The notes under the pieces: generated by a model | The model's input: the letters and a program-made list of their open reading frames with translations, nothing else | Databases searched by the model: none | Told to the model about the DNA's origin: nothing | In this document: piece by piece, positions 28,501 to 43,500 of the stretch | Layout of the letters: each line of letters starts with the position of its first letter | Numbering within the stretch: position 1 is the stretch's first letter | DNA from: Anseranas semipalmata | Taxonomy: Eukaryota; Chordata; Aves; Anseriformes; Anseranatidae | Reading direction: 5' to 3' | DNA length: 64,000 nucleotides | NCBI GenBank assembly: GCA_013399115.1 | Contig: VXAA01003352.1 | Span: 1-64,000 of the forward strand | Program-made: the position numbers and the translations under genes

Positions 28501-31500
28501 TCTGGGAATTAGAGCTGTCGGCCAGTAAGTGTTCAGAGCAGTCCAGTTTGTGGCAATACCAGACAACTGGAGGTCCTCAGCTCAACACACTGAATCGTGA
28601 AGCCTCTCTCTAAGCCCTTCCCTTTCTCGGAAAGACACTGAAAAGTCCTTTTGGGTATGTTTTCTCTGGGAACAAGGTGTCTTTAATTTCAGTAGTGGTA
28701 AGACAGCAGACAGATGGTCCAGCATATAAGTGTGGAGAGCCAGAAGGAGGTATGTGAGCGTTGGGCTGACAATGCTGTATTTTATGTCCCTTCTTCATTC
28801 TCCTTCCTCCGAAGCAAGATGCCCTGTACCTTAAACAGCTGTTTCGCTGTAGACCTTTGGTAACTGCTTCTGGAGCAGAAAGCAAAGCTCCAAACTCAGG
28901 TGCTTAAAGGTTATATCCAAACGTCCTCCCACCCTTTTTGTCATGCATATCTCCAGTAAGTTTCAGGTTTTCATTTGTTTGTTTTTTAACTATTTGTCTT
29001 TCCCTATAAAGCAGCAGCGTAAAGAATTCAATCTGAACATACGGGAGGAGAATGATAGTCTTTACAGGAGCTTGTAAAGAGGAGACAGTAGTATTTTTGG
29101 AAAATGTGTTTGCATATATGAATAAACAGAGAAGTGATTAACATTGCCAATATGTGTGTATTGGCATGTATGTTAGCTTGCCATCTGTTAGCTTTGTTAT
29201 GCTTTCGGGAAAGCAGTGAAAAAAACTCTTGAAATTTTGTAGGTTCAAAGCCTTGAAATTAAGCTTATGTCAGAAAACAGGAAGCATTTTATAGCAACTT
29301 TCTTTGGAGGTGCTGTGCATTTTAAAGCAGCTTGTTAATATCTTACTAAAAGAATTGTTTATTTCCATGACTGTTTTTCACTGAGCGATATGAATCTCTG
29401 AAGAACAGTGTAACAGTTCTTTGGAAGTGATAATGCTGAATACGATTTGTCGGAGATTTTTAAAATAACCTTTTAATGTTATTTTGGGGGGTTCCATTCA
29501 GAATTTTGGCTAATTCTTGCATTCATTGGTTGAAAAATGAGATTTTATCAAAAGCTTCCCAATTAAAACTTCCTCCTACTTAAAGCCGAAACCAATTGTT
29601 ACTGGCAAACTGCTTTTCCTGCAAGGGTGAACACCCTGACCTTTACGCAGCAGCTTTGAGTGTGTCTGAAAGTCACTCCTGGTTCTGTTTGGTATATCAG
29701 CACAGCTCTGTAAACAAGATTATTCCCTGCATTTTCTCCTTGTTACTTTGAGGCTGTAATATTTTATACTTTTTCCTTTTGAGCATTGAAAAATGCTAAG
29801 TTGAAATCATACGCGGTTTTAAAAAGAAAATCCAGAATGTTACTCCTTTGTCATATAAAACAAGCAGATTTTTATTAGCAGTCGCAGTTTTGATTTTAGA
29901 ACATCGGCAAGATGAAGCATGAGTCTTTTTGGCAGCTGTAGGAACGTGAGCCTTCTGTATGAGACCCTGTAAGTGACACTGAATCCTATTTGTTTACCGG
30001 TGAACCAGGGAGTATTTGGTTCACACAAAGTACTGCGAGCAACGTGCTTCCTGTCCCGGCTGCAAACAATCAGCAGCAACAGGAAACTACTTTGCACCGG
30101 CTTTGAAAGCCAAGACAGCTTGTTTGAGAGCAGAGTATAAAGCAATCTGGCTGAGGAGTTGTCTCAGCTAACACTTGCACATCTGGGAAGCAGGTTTGTG
30201 TTTCATAATGTCCTTGCCAAACTGGTAGGAGCTGGGTGTGTCTAGATCTAACTTTGTCTCTCAAGAAACCAAGTTTCGATTTTACAAGCAATGTGCTTTA
30301 TTTGTAAAAAATCTTCAATCTGTGGTTTTGTTTTTTTGTTGTTTTTTTTAGGAGGTCCAAACATATGGGCCATCACCTTGGAAGAGCGGACCAAGCATGA
30401 CAAGCAGTTTGATAGCCTTAAACCCACAGGAGGCTACATTACAGGTTGGTCTATGATTCTGCATTACACATTAACTTCTGTGTACACATAAGCATCTTTG
30501 TGAAACTGTTTGAAAACTACATCCTATTTCAGCCCTTTGTTGTGTGACTAATAACCATAATCTTCAGGCAAACAGCCACAGGTTATTACTGAACTTCTAT
30601 GAGCTTTGGACTAAAGTCTGGCACAGAAACACTCTTTTATTAACCCCATCACTTCTGCAGCCAGCAGTTACATACTGTCTGACTAGTTTCAAAAACCAGA
30701 GTATCAGGCTAAATCTGTGCTGAGATGGGAAGCTGCCAAGAAACACTTCTAGTAGCTATTGTGGCAAGTGATACCAGAAACACAAGTGGCTCTCTTCTGT
30801 CTGAATAGTGTTAGAGAATACTGTGCTGTTAGATATCTTTGTTATGGGGAGGAGGCAGGGAGAGAGATGCTGACAACTCGTCCTTGTTAATGACTGCTTG
30901 AAACTTATTAACCCTTGGGCCTTCAGCGAATTCTGGATAGGCTAATGGCGTTTTGCAGTTGCCTGCTGTCAGTTCCAGTTGCATTCAACTTTTTCTTCTC
31001 TGAAACAATTGTGTCATGTTGCTGTGCACTTCAGAATTTGCAGTTTGTAACGTCAAGAAAAGGCTTGAGTTCAGTGGCAGAGATGACTTAATTTAAGAAT
31101 GCCCCGTTCTTTGTGTGTGGGGAGGTGCTAAAGATGAGCCCTGATCACTTCTGCCTGCCTAGCTACCTGCTGACTACCCTGTCTGGTAACTCTAGTGCCC
31201 CTGTTTTTCCTCTTTTTGGTCTGAAAAGAACAGAGGAAAGAGTGGGAAGTTGTCTGTTGGGAACATGCACATCTTCTGGCTATGAGATAAGTATCTCCTG
31301 CTTTGACCAAACAGCACTGGGAGATTGGTGTTTGTTTTACCACCAGCTGAAAAAATTATGCAGTCCCGGGGACTACCTTTAGGCCACATCAGGGCTGTCA
31401 CCTGCATGTCTGCAGGCTTTATTATTTATTTGGCAAGTGCTTGAAATTAAAGATGAAGGGAAGAAAGTTCTGAAAGAATACCCTGAAGTCTTGGCTTTAA

Positions 31501-34500
31501 GCATATATAATTCACTCACAGATGAGCATAAACACCACTATCTGTGTTTTATTATATCTGTACCAATTAATGTGGAAATTGGTACAAATGTGTACAACAG
31601 TTCCTATTCCCTTCCTGAAACATTGAACTATCGGATGCTTCTGTGATGGAACAGAATTTTACTTAGAACATGATATTTTCCATTTTTTTTTCTAGAGTGG
31701 CAGTACAGGCTCAAATTAGATTGGGTAAAGGAGAAGGAAAGAAATAGGGTGCTCATCCTTTCCTGTAAAAGTAATTGAGTCAGGATTAAATTTTTGGTCA
31801 TTTATACTGTATGATATTTCTTTAAATCTTGCATTTGTTAAACTGTTGGCAGCTGTTGCTTTTTGACCTGTTAAAGCTTTTTATAGCTGTTTGAGTCCAC
31901 TTCTCAGAGCAAAGATTCAAGATTACAGAGCAAAAGGACATCTGATAACTGCTGTCACCAAGGAAGGAGTTAGGTGCTAGGAAGCTGGAAGGCTTAGCAT
32001 CTATCATGGTGGCTCATTTTGAAGATCTGGGCACACAAGAGAGTGCTGAGGCTGTCTGAAAATTCTGATATTTGTAAATATCCATGTCTGTAGAGTAAAA
32101 GTCTCTTTTTTTCTTTCTTGTTTGTCATAGGTGATCAAGCACGTACCTTTTTTTTGCAATCAGGTCTACCGGCTTCAGTCCTTGCTGACATATGGTAAGG
32201 TGTACTTTACTTTTTATGAGATAGGAAGTGCAGAGCATCCAAATACCATCTCTGGCATGTTATGTTGTCTAAAAGATGCTTTCAGCAGTCAAAGTGGGAG
32301 TGTTGTCTGAATCATTGTTTCAATTTTATTAAATTTAGACGAAGGATTGAACCCATATGTGTACCAGCACTTAATTGAGAAGCAGTATCTTTATAAATCT
32401 TTCTTACAATGTTAATTCAAATCGGACCGTCTTGAATGCTGCCTTTATAAAGAATAGAAGTACTTGAAGCAAAAGGTGCTGCAAAATTGCAAGGTGCTAA
32501 GAGGGGGAAGTACCTGTTGGACTGCCGCAAAAGTCATTGTTAAACCGTGTCTTAATGTATTACATAATAATAGGGAATAAAGAAGTTAATGAATTCCTGG
32601 AGATGCTGAACTGAATAGTGTTTGAAATACCAGCAAACACTAAAAAATGGCTATAAGACTAAGTGTGGGAAAAAATGACATGCTACTTAACTAGAGTGGA
32701 AAATGTACTGAAACTAGAAAACAGATAAAAATCTGAAGCTACAGAATAGTTCAGTTACAATACACTGTAAGATATGAACCCAGTACTGTTACATGGGAAC
32801 TGGAAAAAGTGCTGTTCTTTGTAGCATGTGTGTGGTAGTTACAGCACTGAAAACAGAAATGTTCTTCTTTGTAACTCCTCAATCTTCACCAGAATGCTGC
32901 ATTTGTTTTGGAGTAGTTCATTGTTATCAGGACATACACTTGCTAAAAGTCACGGAGTGGAGGACCATAATAATTAAGAGGAATTCACTTGTGGAAAATA
33001 TTAAAAAAAACATGTATTTTGAAATGATGCTTAGTTTCTTCAGACACCTAAAGTGCATAGAGTGGTAAAGAAATTTTTGCATAGGGCCTTGGAGTTCAGT
33101 ACCACATAGTAACAGAATGAATCTATGAATGGGAAAATGTAGCTCGGTGTTAAGTCTGTTATTTTTCTACTAATTGTACACACGTTCCTGTGTCTGGTCC
33201 TCGCATGTTTAAGTATTAATAAGATTTCAGATTTTCTGTCTCATCAGAAATTTTCTCTGATTGTATATGCACTGGTGCATGCATGTCCTGTATTTAGGTT
33301 TATTTGGAAAAGTGTCAAAGGAAGACTGTGTGTATGAGGCTTAAAAAACACAGTTTGTGAATTAATACAGTTTTCACAGTGGTATATAATGCCTTTAGCA
33401 GGTTTCTGCATCGTCATGTTTAGGATTCTTTCAGTAATTCCTCACCCATTTAAGATAACTGATCTTGCTAGTAGCAATAGAAAGAAGCATAGCTGGGGTG
33501 TATCTGTAGCAAAAGTAAACAGGAGACTCTGGGCAGGAGACTACTGTTTTTCCAAATACCTTTCTACTTCCTCAGGTGCTAAATATTTAATACACAGTAA
33601 CTTTAAAACTGAGCTTGGTAGAAGTCATTTAATATAGTTAGACATTATGCTTTGAAATTATGCAAACTTTTGAGGGTTTGAATGTTATCAAAAGTAGAAA
33701 AATATAGAAATGGTTGCAATATGTTTGTTGCCTTCTTGGATAAAAACGGTAAATAAAATTGATAGAAAAGCTTCTCATTAAGTGAAAAACTTTAATTTAC
33801 ATTTCTCCCATGTGGGCCTTTTTTTTTTTTTTTTCCCAAAGGACACTGTCAGACCTGAACAAGGATGGAAGAATGGATCAACAGGAGTTCTCTATAGCCA
33901 TGAAACTCATCAAGCTGAAATTACAAGGGCAGCACTTGCCTATGGTTCTCCCTCCTGTCATGAAACAAACTCCAGTACTTTCACCGCTAATGTCAGCTCG
34001 CTTTGGTACTTATTAATATATAATTACTTAGTGTTCAGAGCAAAAGCCCACAGTTGATCTGGAGTCAAATATAAGTATCATTAATCTGACCATGTTGTTG
34101 AAGCAATCGGTTAAAACCAAACCAAAAAAAAAAAAACCAGCCACCATGGCTATGCTGATGTAGGAAATGCACAAAGCTTCTTTCTTGAGACAGAGAAAAT
34201 TGTATATAGTTTTGATAATTTCATTCTTTGAAGATGTGTAATAACAGCTTTTACTGTATTTTGACATGAGATTCAAGGCCATTCACACCTGCCGCCTGAC
34301 TTGCAGGCTGTCCTCTTATACTGAAAGCCTTTTTTTGTCTCCCTCCTACTCATTCACCGAATTACACTCTTTACTTTTTTTTTCTTTTTAAGTTAAACTT
34401 AGTAAAAGTCAAAATTTTAGTACAACAGTTATTTTAAATATTTTTTTTTCAAAATGAATCAGATTGTTCACTGGCTATATGATCAATTAAATATAATTAT

Positions 34501-37500
34501 TTTTAACTTTTTTTCTCTCTTCTAACTGTAGTTTGGGATTCAGTGCATGTCTGTTAGTTGAGATATTGTTGTTTTGTAGAAATAAATATACACTATGACT
34601 TCAGCTAGGTTACAAAATTCAGCATATTCTTCTGTGTATATACACTGAAATTAAATTTATGTATATATATTAATTACATATGTGATGTAAAATGTCTGAC
34701 CAACCAATCTTTGTGTGTTTGCATAGAAGTGCATACATTTATATATAGCTGTGGTTGGTGTATGATTACTTAATACTAATCTTTCATCATCTCATCTGCA
34801 TCCTGTCTTCTTCTACAAGAGTTAGCCAGTAATTCAAGTGTCCTAATTAGCTTCAGACAACTGATTTAAGAAATCCTTTATTGGGCATGTGTCCCTAAAT
34901 ATGGACTTTTCACCCATACGGATTCTCCCAGGGCCGAGATTTGGAAGAGACTTAGTTCAGAAACAGCATGAGCTGATCTTTATAGAGGATTCTCACAACT
35001 TTTGAGTTCTGCCATAATTCTATCTCAGGGGCCAGATGCAGAAGGGCTTGTTGAAGAACTGTAATTCTGTAATTATAGAACATTAGATCTTAATCCTTTT
35101 GTGAAATACTAGCTAAGTCTACCTTGAGAATGTTTTTTTGTTTGTTTGTTTTTAATTAATGTTCTTCAGTATATTTTCCTCTGTGAGCTGTGTTGTCTAA
35201 ACTTCAGAGGAAAAGTAAATATTCTGCATGTGTATCTGTTTTAGCTTATTGTATCTCTGGATGCAGGTTGCTTTGTGTAGTTTCTGCCTGGCATGGTGGA
35301 GTCAGTTTCTTGCTGGAGTCTCTGCAATATTTAAATCATGAATTGTTTGATTTTGCTTTAGGAATGGGTAGTATGCCAAATCTGTCCATGCCAACATCTA
35401 TGTCTGCGGTCACACCATTAGCTCCCATGTCTCTGACCTCAATGACTTCCATTCCTCCTTTGGTTATTTCTGCTCCCCTGGTGCCTTCTGTCAGTACCTC
35501 ATCGTTGCCAAATGGAACATCCAGCCTTCTGCAGCCTTTGTCCATACCTTTCTCTTCAAGTAAGTATAGTACAGTCCACTACTCAGTTTGACTGAAGTAA
35601 AAAAAAAAAAAAAAAAATGTCAGATTCATCATATCTGTTCTAANNNNNNNNNNNNNNNNNNNNNNNNNNNNNNNNNNNNNNNNNNNNNNNNNNNNNNNNN
35701 NNNNAAAAAAAAAAAAAAAAAAAAAAAAAAGTTCACATTCATCATATCTGTTCTAACTAATTAACCTTAAAAACAAGGCACTGATTAGCTTTTCTTATTT
35801 CTCTCAAAGCCTCAAAAAACCATATACCTGTTTGCTTTACAGCTTTTGGTTTTGTTTGTTTGTTTCAGCGCTGCCTCATACTGGTTCTGTAGGTCCCATG
35901 GCAGGAGGGTTTGGTGGTACTAATATACAGAAGGCACAGTCACTAATCGATTTAGGATCTAGCAGGTATGAAAGTTAAGTTTAAAATGGTTATATATTAA
36001 ACTTGAGTATGCCTTCTAAAAATTATGGAACACTTATATTTTCAAAATCTTACTCATTAATAATGGTCTACCAAGTCTGAAAGTAGATTGTTTTGATATA
36101 TGCAAATAAATAATATTTTCAGTAATCTAACAAAACTGTCTGAAGTAGGTGAGGAGCTCAAATGAGACAAAGTGCTGACAAAAAGAAGGGAACGTACAGC
36201 ATTAGTAAATAGAAGTAAAACTTGCAAGTGGTTATAAAAGGAATGTTTATGGATTGATGTGCTCATTCATTATAGATGGCACCAAATAATTAGCAGGCAT
36301 GTAAGAACAGTATTTGTTATAAATATTTATCTGTGCATTTGTTTTAGGAATAATAAAAGATTATAAATCTTTATCATCAGCTGCTGTATTTCACTGATTT
36401 TTAGAGCTTTGTCATAGACAAAGTGAGGGTCTAGGTTTATCTCTACAATTGGACTTTGAAGGAACAGTCTTCCAAAAGACAACAGAGAGAGCCTTTCAGC
36501 CCCAGCTCAATTCCAGATAGTGACTCAGAAGTGCTTGCACCTTTTTGCTGCTGATACGAGCCATGTAGGATGAATGCATTTCCAGCTTTGGGCTCCTCAT
36601 ATAGACACCTGATGTTCAATAGAAATGGAGTGTTCCTGTAATCTGGTTGTTGTTGTTAATAGGAAAGCTTTTTACTACTAGTGTTATAATTTTGCAAAGT
36701 AGCTCATCTTCATTGTTTCTGTTGACAGCATTTTCACCATCATGTTATCTAATTCCATGCAAAGTATGTCTGTCAGCATAGTGCCCAAAAGGCTTTGCTT
36801 TTATATTAGCATTCTTACTGTGTTGCCTTGGATAACACTGCAAATAGTCTTTTACTTGACAGAGTAGGGGAATTACCTTGAGCAAACTAGGCTGGATGCA
36901 CCTGGTTTTGTGTGGTCTTCAAAGATGGCACACTGTGAAAATGCTGGGATTTAATAGTAGAAGCTTTATAGGCATGAGTAAACACTTGATCGGTGCTATT
37001 CTGCAGAAACTGAATGAACTGGAAAAACTCCATTCAGCCTGTCATTGACACTAATAGAAAAACAGAGTGAGAGTTGGAATATAGCCTTAGCAACTTTATC
37101 AGATAGATTTTTTTTTTTGTGTGGTCATGGTTATTCATTTGCATACCTCTTTAAAGTTATATAGACATCTACCAAATGCTTCGCAGTTCTTTTAAACATT
37201 CTTATGAAGGTTGAGATGTTTCCCTGTGTTTTCCTGTAGTATTATTATCACAACGATCCACTGGTGAAATATGTGGCGTAAGTGCCTGTGATACCAAGGG
37301 AATGGGGTCTTGAACTCAAGAGTTTCCCTTTAGGTATGGGTTCCCACTTTCACGGTAGGATTTCATATTAGCAATGAAAATATTTATAGCAAGTTAGCAG
37401 AGAAAACTTTGTAGAAGTTGTTTTATGTTACCGGAAGATGCTATATATCTTCTGTTCTGATGCCTGTTTATTAAGCCAAGTAACTTAGAGGTCTTTTCTC

Positions 37501-40500
37501 TTTCTCTTTTGAAACATTATTACAGTTCAAATTCTTCCTCTAGTGCTTCACTAGCTGGGAATTCACCAAAGATTGCATCCTCAGACTGGGCAGTTCCTCA
37601 GGCCTCCAGATTAAAATACAGACAGAAATTTAACAGTCTTGATAAAAGTATGAGTGGATATTTATCAGGTGAGTATGGCATTTGATACAGCTGGGGAAAA
37701 GGCAGTGGAGCAGTGGTTTTGTTTTCTGCCTCTGGAACATAGCAGGCTTAGGGATGGAATCCTGGCTTGCTGAAATCATGGAAACCATTTGATTTCCAAA
37801 TGAAATGAAAGCTGGAACTGTTGATATTCAGACTTGTGCAGAAGAGAATGAGGTTTGGCTTCTGGTTCTGGTCAGCCAAGAAATAGAAATGGGCATCATC
37901 TTACTGGTTTGGAGTCTGTGTTAGACCTGGAGAGGACTGAGGAGGCAACAGTCTTTTCGGGTGGACAGTAGCAGTCAATGGGAAGTAGAGAAGAGTGCTA
38001 GCAGTGAGAACTAGAAGAGCCTGCGAACCATAAGGCTGGGGAAGTTAACTCCATAAAATCAGCCGTCATTTTTCAAGCATCAGTCTTTGGGCTGAGACTG
38101 TTTCTTATGACTTTGTGAAACGAGGGACATCCACACAATCATTTTTGGGCTACGTGCTCCTGTACTATGTATATGTATTAGTAATTGCTTAGATGTTTGG
38201 GCTTTATCTTCTTTTTGAAGAAAGCAGTTCAAGGAAGATATTGCAGTACTACAGACATTGACTGTAAATTCTCAAAGATGATTTAAGGGAGTAATTCCAA
38301 GTTGAATTTCAATGACGTGCTGTGCCACAACATTATAGTGATTTTGAAAGACTTCACACTTAGCACAAGAGTGGGGTTTTCTGAAAGTTCTTTTAAAACT
38401 GGATTACTAGCAGTACTCCAGTGAGTAGAGCTCACTGAGAGTGAGACAGAGACAAGCAGTTAGTAGGTATGAAGTCAGTATGTATGCCTACAGCTGACCA
38501 GATTTCTCATTTTGGATGAGTACTTACCAAGCCTCTGCCTCAGTTTTCTAGTCCACAAAAAAGGAGGACAATTCTCTCTTTCTTGGACTCAATGCTTTTT
38601 ATCTTGTTCAGTTGATTTTTGAGCTGAAGGTTTCATTGACCTGTCTAGAAAGGCCTATGGTTTTTTGTAAACTGAGGAAAACTGGCAGTTTTCCAGCTTA
38701 CTAGCTCAAACTTTGAGTAAGCAATCAGCAGTGCTCTCGTAACAGCTGAGGGGATTACCATAAATATCCATTTTTCATGTCAGTTTCTCTGTTTTGAGCT
38801 TTGAGTGAAAAGAAGTACACAAAAATACTTAAATCTTTGTACTGTTCAGATTGTAATACCTCTTGTTAAGCCTGGAAGTAATGCCAACTGTCATCCATTA
38901 ATGAAAATGGATTAGATTAATATTAAAAATAAGCATGCCCCAGTTAATGACCCATTTTTGCTACATATGAATCTTTGTTCAAAGTATTTATTTTTATTAA
39001 TATCTGTTATGCTTTTACTTATACTTTCTCTAAGGATTTCAAGCAAGGAATGCCCTTCTGCAATCAAACCTTTCGCAGACTCAACTGGCTACTATTTGGT
39101 AAGTTTAGTTACTGATTATGCATTCAATACATTTATGGTGTTAAGGAGAGGAAATGTGTTTTATTTAATAGGAAATGATGAAGGGACACCATAGATCTAA
39201 CATAGTAAACTGAAACTAAGCTACTTCTTAAACTGGTTTGGTGATTAATACATTTTTCAAAAGATACCTCAACTTAATATAATAAGCTTTTCACTCTCTG
39301 TTTGTTAGACTCCATATGACAGTACAGATACTAACTTTAATTTCTGTTTCAGTGATGTGCTACTTAAGCTGAGGTTTGTTCATTTCAAAAGTAGAATTGT
39401 GAAACAAAAGACCATCTGACCTTGTTAGTTTTAAAACACGGAGAGAGATTAAAAAAAAGGAGCAGCCCATTAGATTTTTAGAGACTTACTGCAGTTCCTA
39501 TAAAGATAACTGCATATTACACATTTTTTAAGATTTTTCTTTACTGTGGCGATGGAAATAGTTACAGTTGTCTGAAGGCTTGAATCTGCCTTTAACCTGC
39601 TAGATATGGTAGTTTGGATTTTGCCTTCAGACATAACTTGGATGCTATGCATAAGCCTTATTGTCCCAGGGGAACTCGCAATAGTTTTGTGCTTTACAGC
39701 TCTTTCTCAGGCAGTCTGCTTTCTTCTTTTTCTTTATCTCAGGACCAGTCATTTGTTTGTCTTTACCAACAGCAAGCTGAAACATTCCTCTTATTAGTTC
39801 AGCTGATTTGGCTACACACTGTGAGGGTAAAAATGAAATTTCAGGTTATATTAATCCACACTGGAGTATGAGGAAATAAAGCAGGTACATAGCTACTCTT
39901 TTCCTCCTGGGTGCCTAGCCTAAAGTTATCAGTAGCCAGTGCAGGGATGTCTCTATGCATGTAGAGAATTAACAGTCCAAGTTACAGTTTTGCCCAAAGT
40001 AAGGAATTACAAATATTTCTAGTGGAGTATGGTCTTCATGGTAATTACTGTAATAATAATACTGTTATGTGTGAATAGTGCTGGTCTGTCAACATAATAA
40101 AAATCTCATTGAATCATCTCCTGTTTTTGTTTTTCACTGTGGTGTGTGGATGTGTGGTGGATTTTTTGTTTGTTTCCTTTTTGATTTTTTTTTTTAAACT
40201 GCTCAGTATTTTTTCTTCAAGTCAGTATGTGCAAAATTGGCGCAAGCACTTATTTTATTAAGCATTTCACCTAACTCCAATCTAAGGACACATTCCTGCA
40301 ATTGCATCTATATAGACAGCTCTCTGAGAAAGGTTCCTGTTTTCTTGTCTGCATCTCTGGAAACATTTCATTGGTGTTTCTTTTTTTTTTTTTTTTTTCC
40401 TGAACATGTCGGAAGAATTTTGAGTACAAGTTGGGAGCTCTGGAGCAGCTCAGATCTTCCCTGCACTGTCAAGGAAACACAAGGGAAAAAAGAATTCTAT

Positions 40501-43500
40501 GCAAAGGTTCCCATGGTAGAATTTGGATGTAATTTTATATAACATTTTCTTTTGTATTAAAGGAAAAAATGGTTTTTATCTTTTCTTGAACTGCTTAAGA
40601 ACAGGCATGGATTCTCTTCTCAGCTTTTCTCTTGAACTTTGTCTTAAACTTTCCTATCCTTTTTTTTTGTATTTTACAATGACATCTGTTTAGCAGCACG
40701 TTATTAAACAAAAAAAAATCTCTTTTCATCCACTGTTCATATTATTAATCTTAATTATTTTTGCGAGATCGTTTCAAAGGAATTCTCTGTTTTCAAAATT
40801 ATTTCACTGTTTCAGCTGTGAAAATATTCAGCTGTCACTTGTGAGTGATTGTGATGTTTAGTTCTACTTATCATTGGTATTAAAATTGTGCAGGTCACTG
40901 GCTGATATTGATGGAGATGGACAACTGAAAGCTGATGAGTTTGTGTTAGCCATGCACCTAACTGATATGGCCAAAGCTGGACAACCTCTGCCACTAACTC
41001 TGCCTCTTGAACTGGTACCACCTTCTTTCAGGTAAATCACTGACAGCAGTGAAACATACTTTCAATGGAAATTCTTTATGCAAAGAAAGTAACTGTGTTA
41101 TTTGTTTAATTTTTTTGTTTTGTTTTGTTTTCCCCTCCAGGAGTGGAAAATATACTGAAAATATAAATGGAACTCTGCCATCTTACCAGCCAGTGCAAGA
41201 AGAGGAGCCACAGAAAAAACAGCCAGGTAAAGTAGGGTTCATGGTCTCATTCTTAATATATAGGGCTATCTTTGAAGGGCACCAAAACATTTAGAAAGTG
41301 GAAGACATAATCAAGTCCCTACAGGGTTTCATTTCAGGAGCTAGATCCCTTTCAACTTGGATGGTAGGAAGGTTGTTAAGTGGATGTAGTCAGCCTATTA
41401 CATTTAATAAAATTGAGAAGGCAGAGATAGGGACTATTATTAGCTGTAGGAATGGAAAAGCGTGCTGATTAATAATATATTTCAGAAAAGAAGTCTTTCA
41501 TGGCCAAATACCGCAATGCTACTGCAAATTCTTTTGCAGCTGAATGTTATTGGCATTACTTTGTTCTGGAAATTTTGAAAACAAGAGATCCCAATGTTGT
41601 TCAGTTCTCTGAAAACGAGGTGCAGTTTGCACACAAAGTAAATTCTGCTTTTGGCTCCCTGATGCTACCAGCAAAGGCCTGTTACATGTGGAGTGCAAGA
41701 CACAACTTGTCTCTCTATTTGGAACGTGGTTGCTGGGAGCTTAAACCATTCCTTTGTACCTCTTTTTATCCTATACTGCAGTAATTGAGCTAGATCCTTT
41801 TTTTTGTTTTCTGCTGTTTTTAACTCCAAGAGATCTTACAGGGAGTGCCATTTAAGAATAAACTCTTTATCTGTGTGTTAATTTTTCTTGTGCAGTGGAA
41901 AACCATTTTAACAAAAGATTGTCTTCTGTTAGCTTATAAAAGCTGTTCTGTTGTATTTCCTCTAAAATTAAAGCTGCTTTCTTGGTCAGTTTTAAATTGC
42001 AATATTTTTGCAATTGGAATAACCTTAGGAAAATTTATTATTTTTCTTTTCAAAAATACCTTTATTAGAAAAAGTGCAATATGTTTATATTATCCACGAC
42101 CAAACTACCTGAACTTGTCAAAAAGGAAATATCTATCTTTAGTGGCATAACTGAGGTACTTGTTTGAGAGCAATGTTTTGCACAGGACAGAAATAACTAC
42201 TTTTCCTTATTTTAGTGACATTTGAGGACAAAAGGAAAGCAAACTATGAGAGGGGAAATATGGAGCTGGAAAAACGCCGTCAGGTCCTGTTGGAGCAGCA
42301 ACAGAGAGAAGCAGAACGTAAGGCTCAGAAAGAAAGAGAAGAACAAGAACGAAGAGAGAGGGAACGTCAGGAACAGGAACGGAAAAAACAACTTGAAATG
42401 GAAAGGCAGCTGGAGAGACAACGAGAGTTGGAAAGACAAAGGGAAGAAGAAAGGAGGAAAGAAATAGAAAGGCGGGAGGTTGTTTTCTTGAAATTATTTT
42501 TTAATGCTTTAAGGAATATATATGTGCATACAGTATTCACTTGATGCAACATTCAGGATTTGAGCACTGACTTTGGTTCATTCTCCTTGTGTGGCCAGTG
42601 GCAGGCTCTCTTAGAGAGGGAATGTCATTTCTGTCTGAGAAAACATTGTATCTGTTACAAATGAGTGAAGTATTGGTGTAAGTCAAAGACTTTCAGGTAC
42701 TTCAAAGGACAGATGAGATTTCTTGGATAGATTTCTTAGATTTATACAAAAATCTGTATTCCAAACAAGATTATACTGATTCAAAATCGATAATATTTTG
42801 CTGCTTGAACTTAAGACAAATTTGCTTGTAAGCAGTGTATCACTGCATGCATAAGGCTTGCATATTTTATGTAGTTCTGTGAAATACTCAAAGGAGGTTA
42901 TGAGTAATATCTCTCAATATACTCATTTATGGTGAGTATTCTAAGCTATATGGATTTTCTCTCTGAATTATGCAGCTTTCTTCAAATAGCTTTTCTTCAT
43001 TGGGGTTAGGAGCATGGCATGAAGAATCTTATAGGATCACTTCCTCCATTCTTTGATGCCAAAGCGTACAAGATCTCTTTGAAAAAGACAATACGTTGTG
43101 TTCCTGTTACACTATTTACAAATAGAGCATATTATATTAAATCATGGTCTCTGGGTTCTGTATCTACATTGTGATCTAAAGTAATGTAATTTCTCCATAG
43201 GCAGCAAAGCAAGAACTTGAGCGCCAGCGACGATTGGAATGGGAGAGAATTCGTCGCCAAGAACTTCTTAATCAGCGTAACAGGGAACAAGAAGAAATCG
43301 TCAGGTTGACGTCTAAAAGGAAGAGCCTTAATCTTGAATTAGAAGCCCTGGTAAGACATAAATTTTACTGCCCATCTTGAAATGAAATGCAGTATTTTAA
43401 AATCTGCAAATCTTAGAGTATACCTTAATGGCCTGCGAGGAGTTCCATTCTGCTTTTGATGAGCAGTCTAAATCAGGTATTTTTGAGTTCTTTTGAAGAA

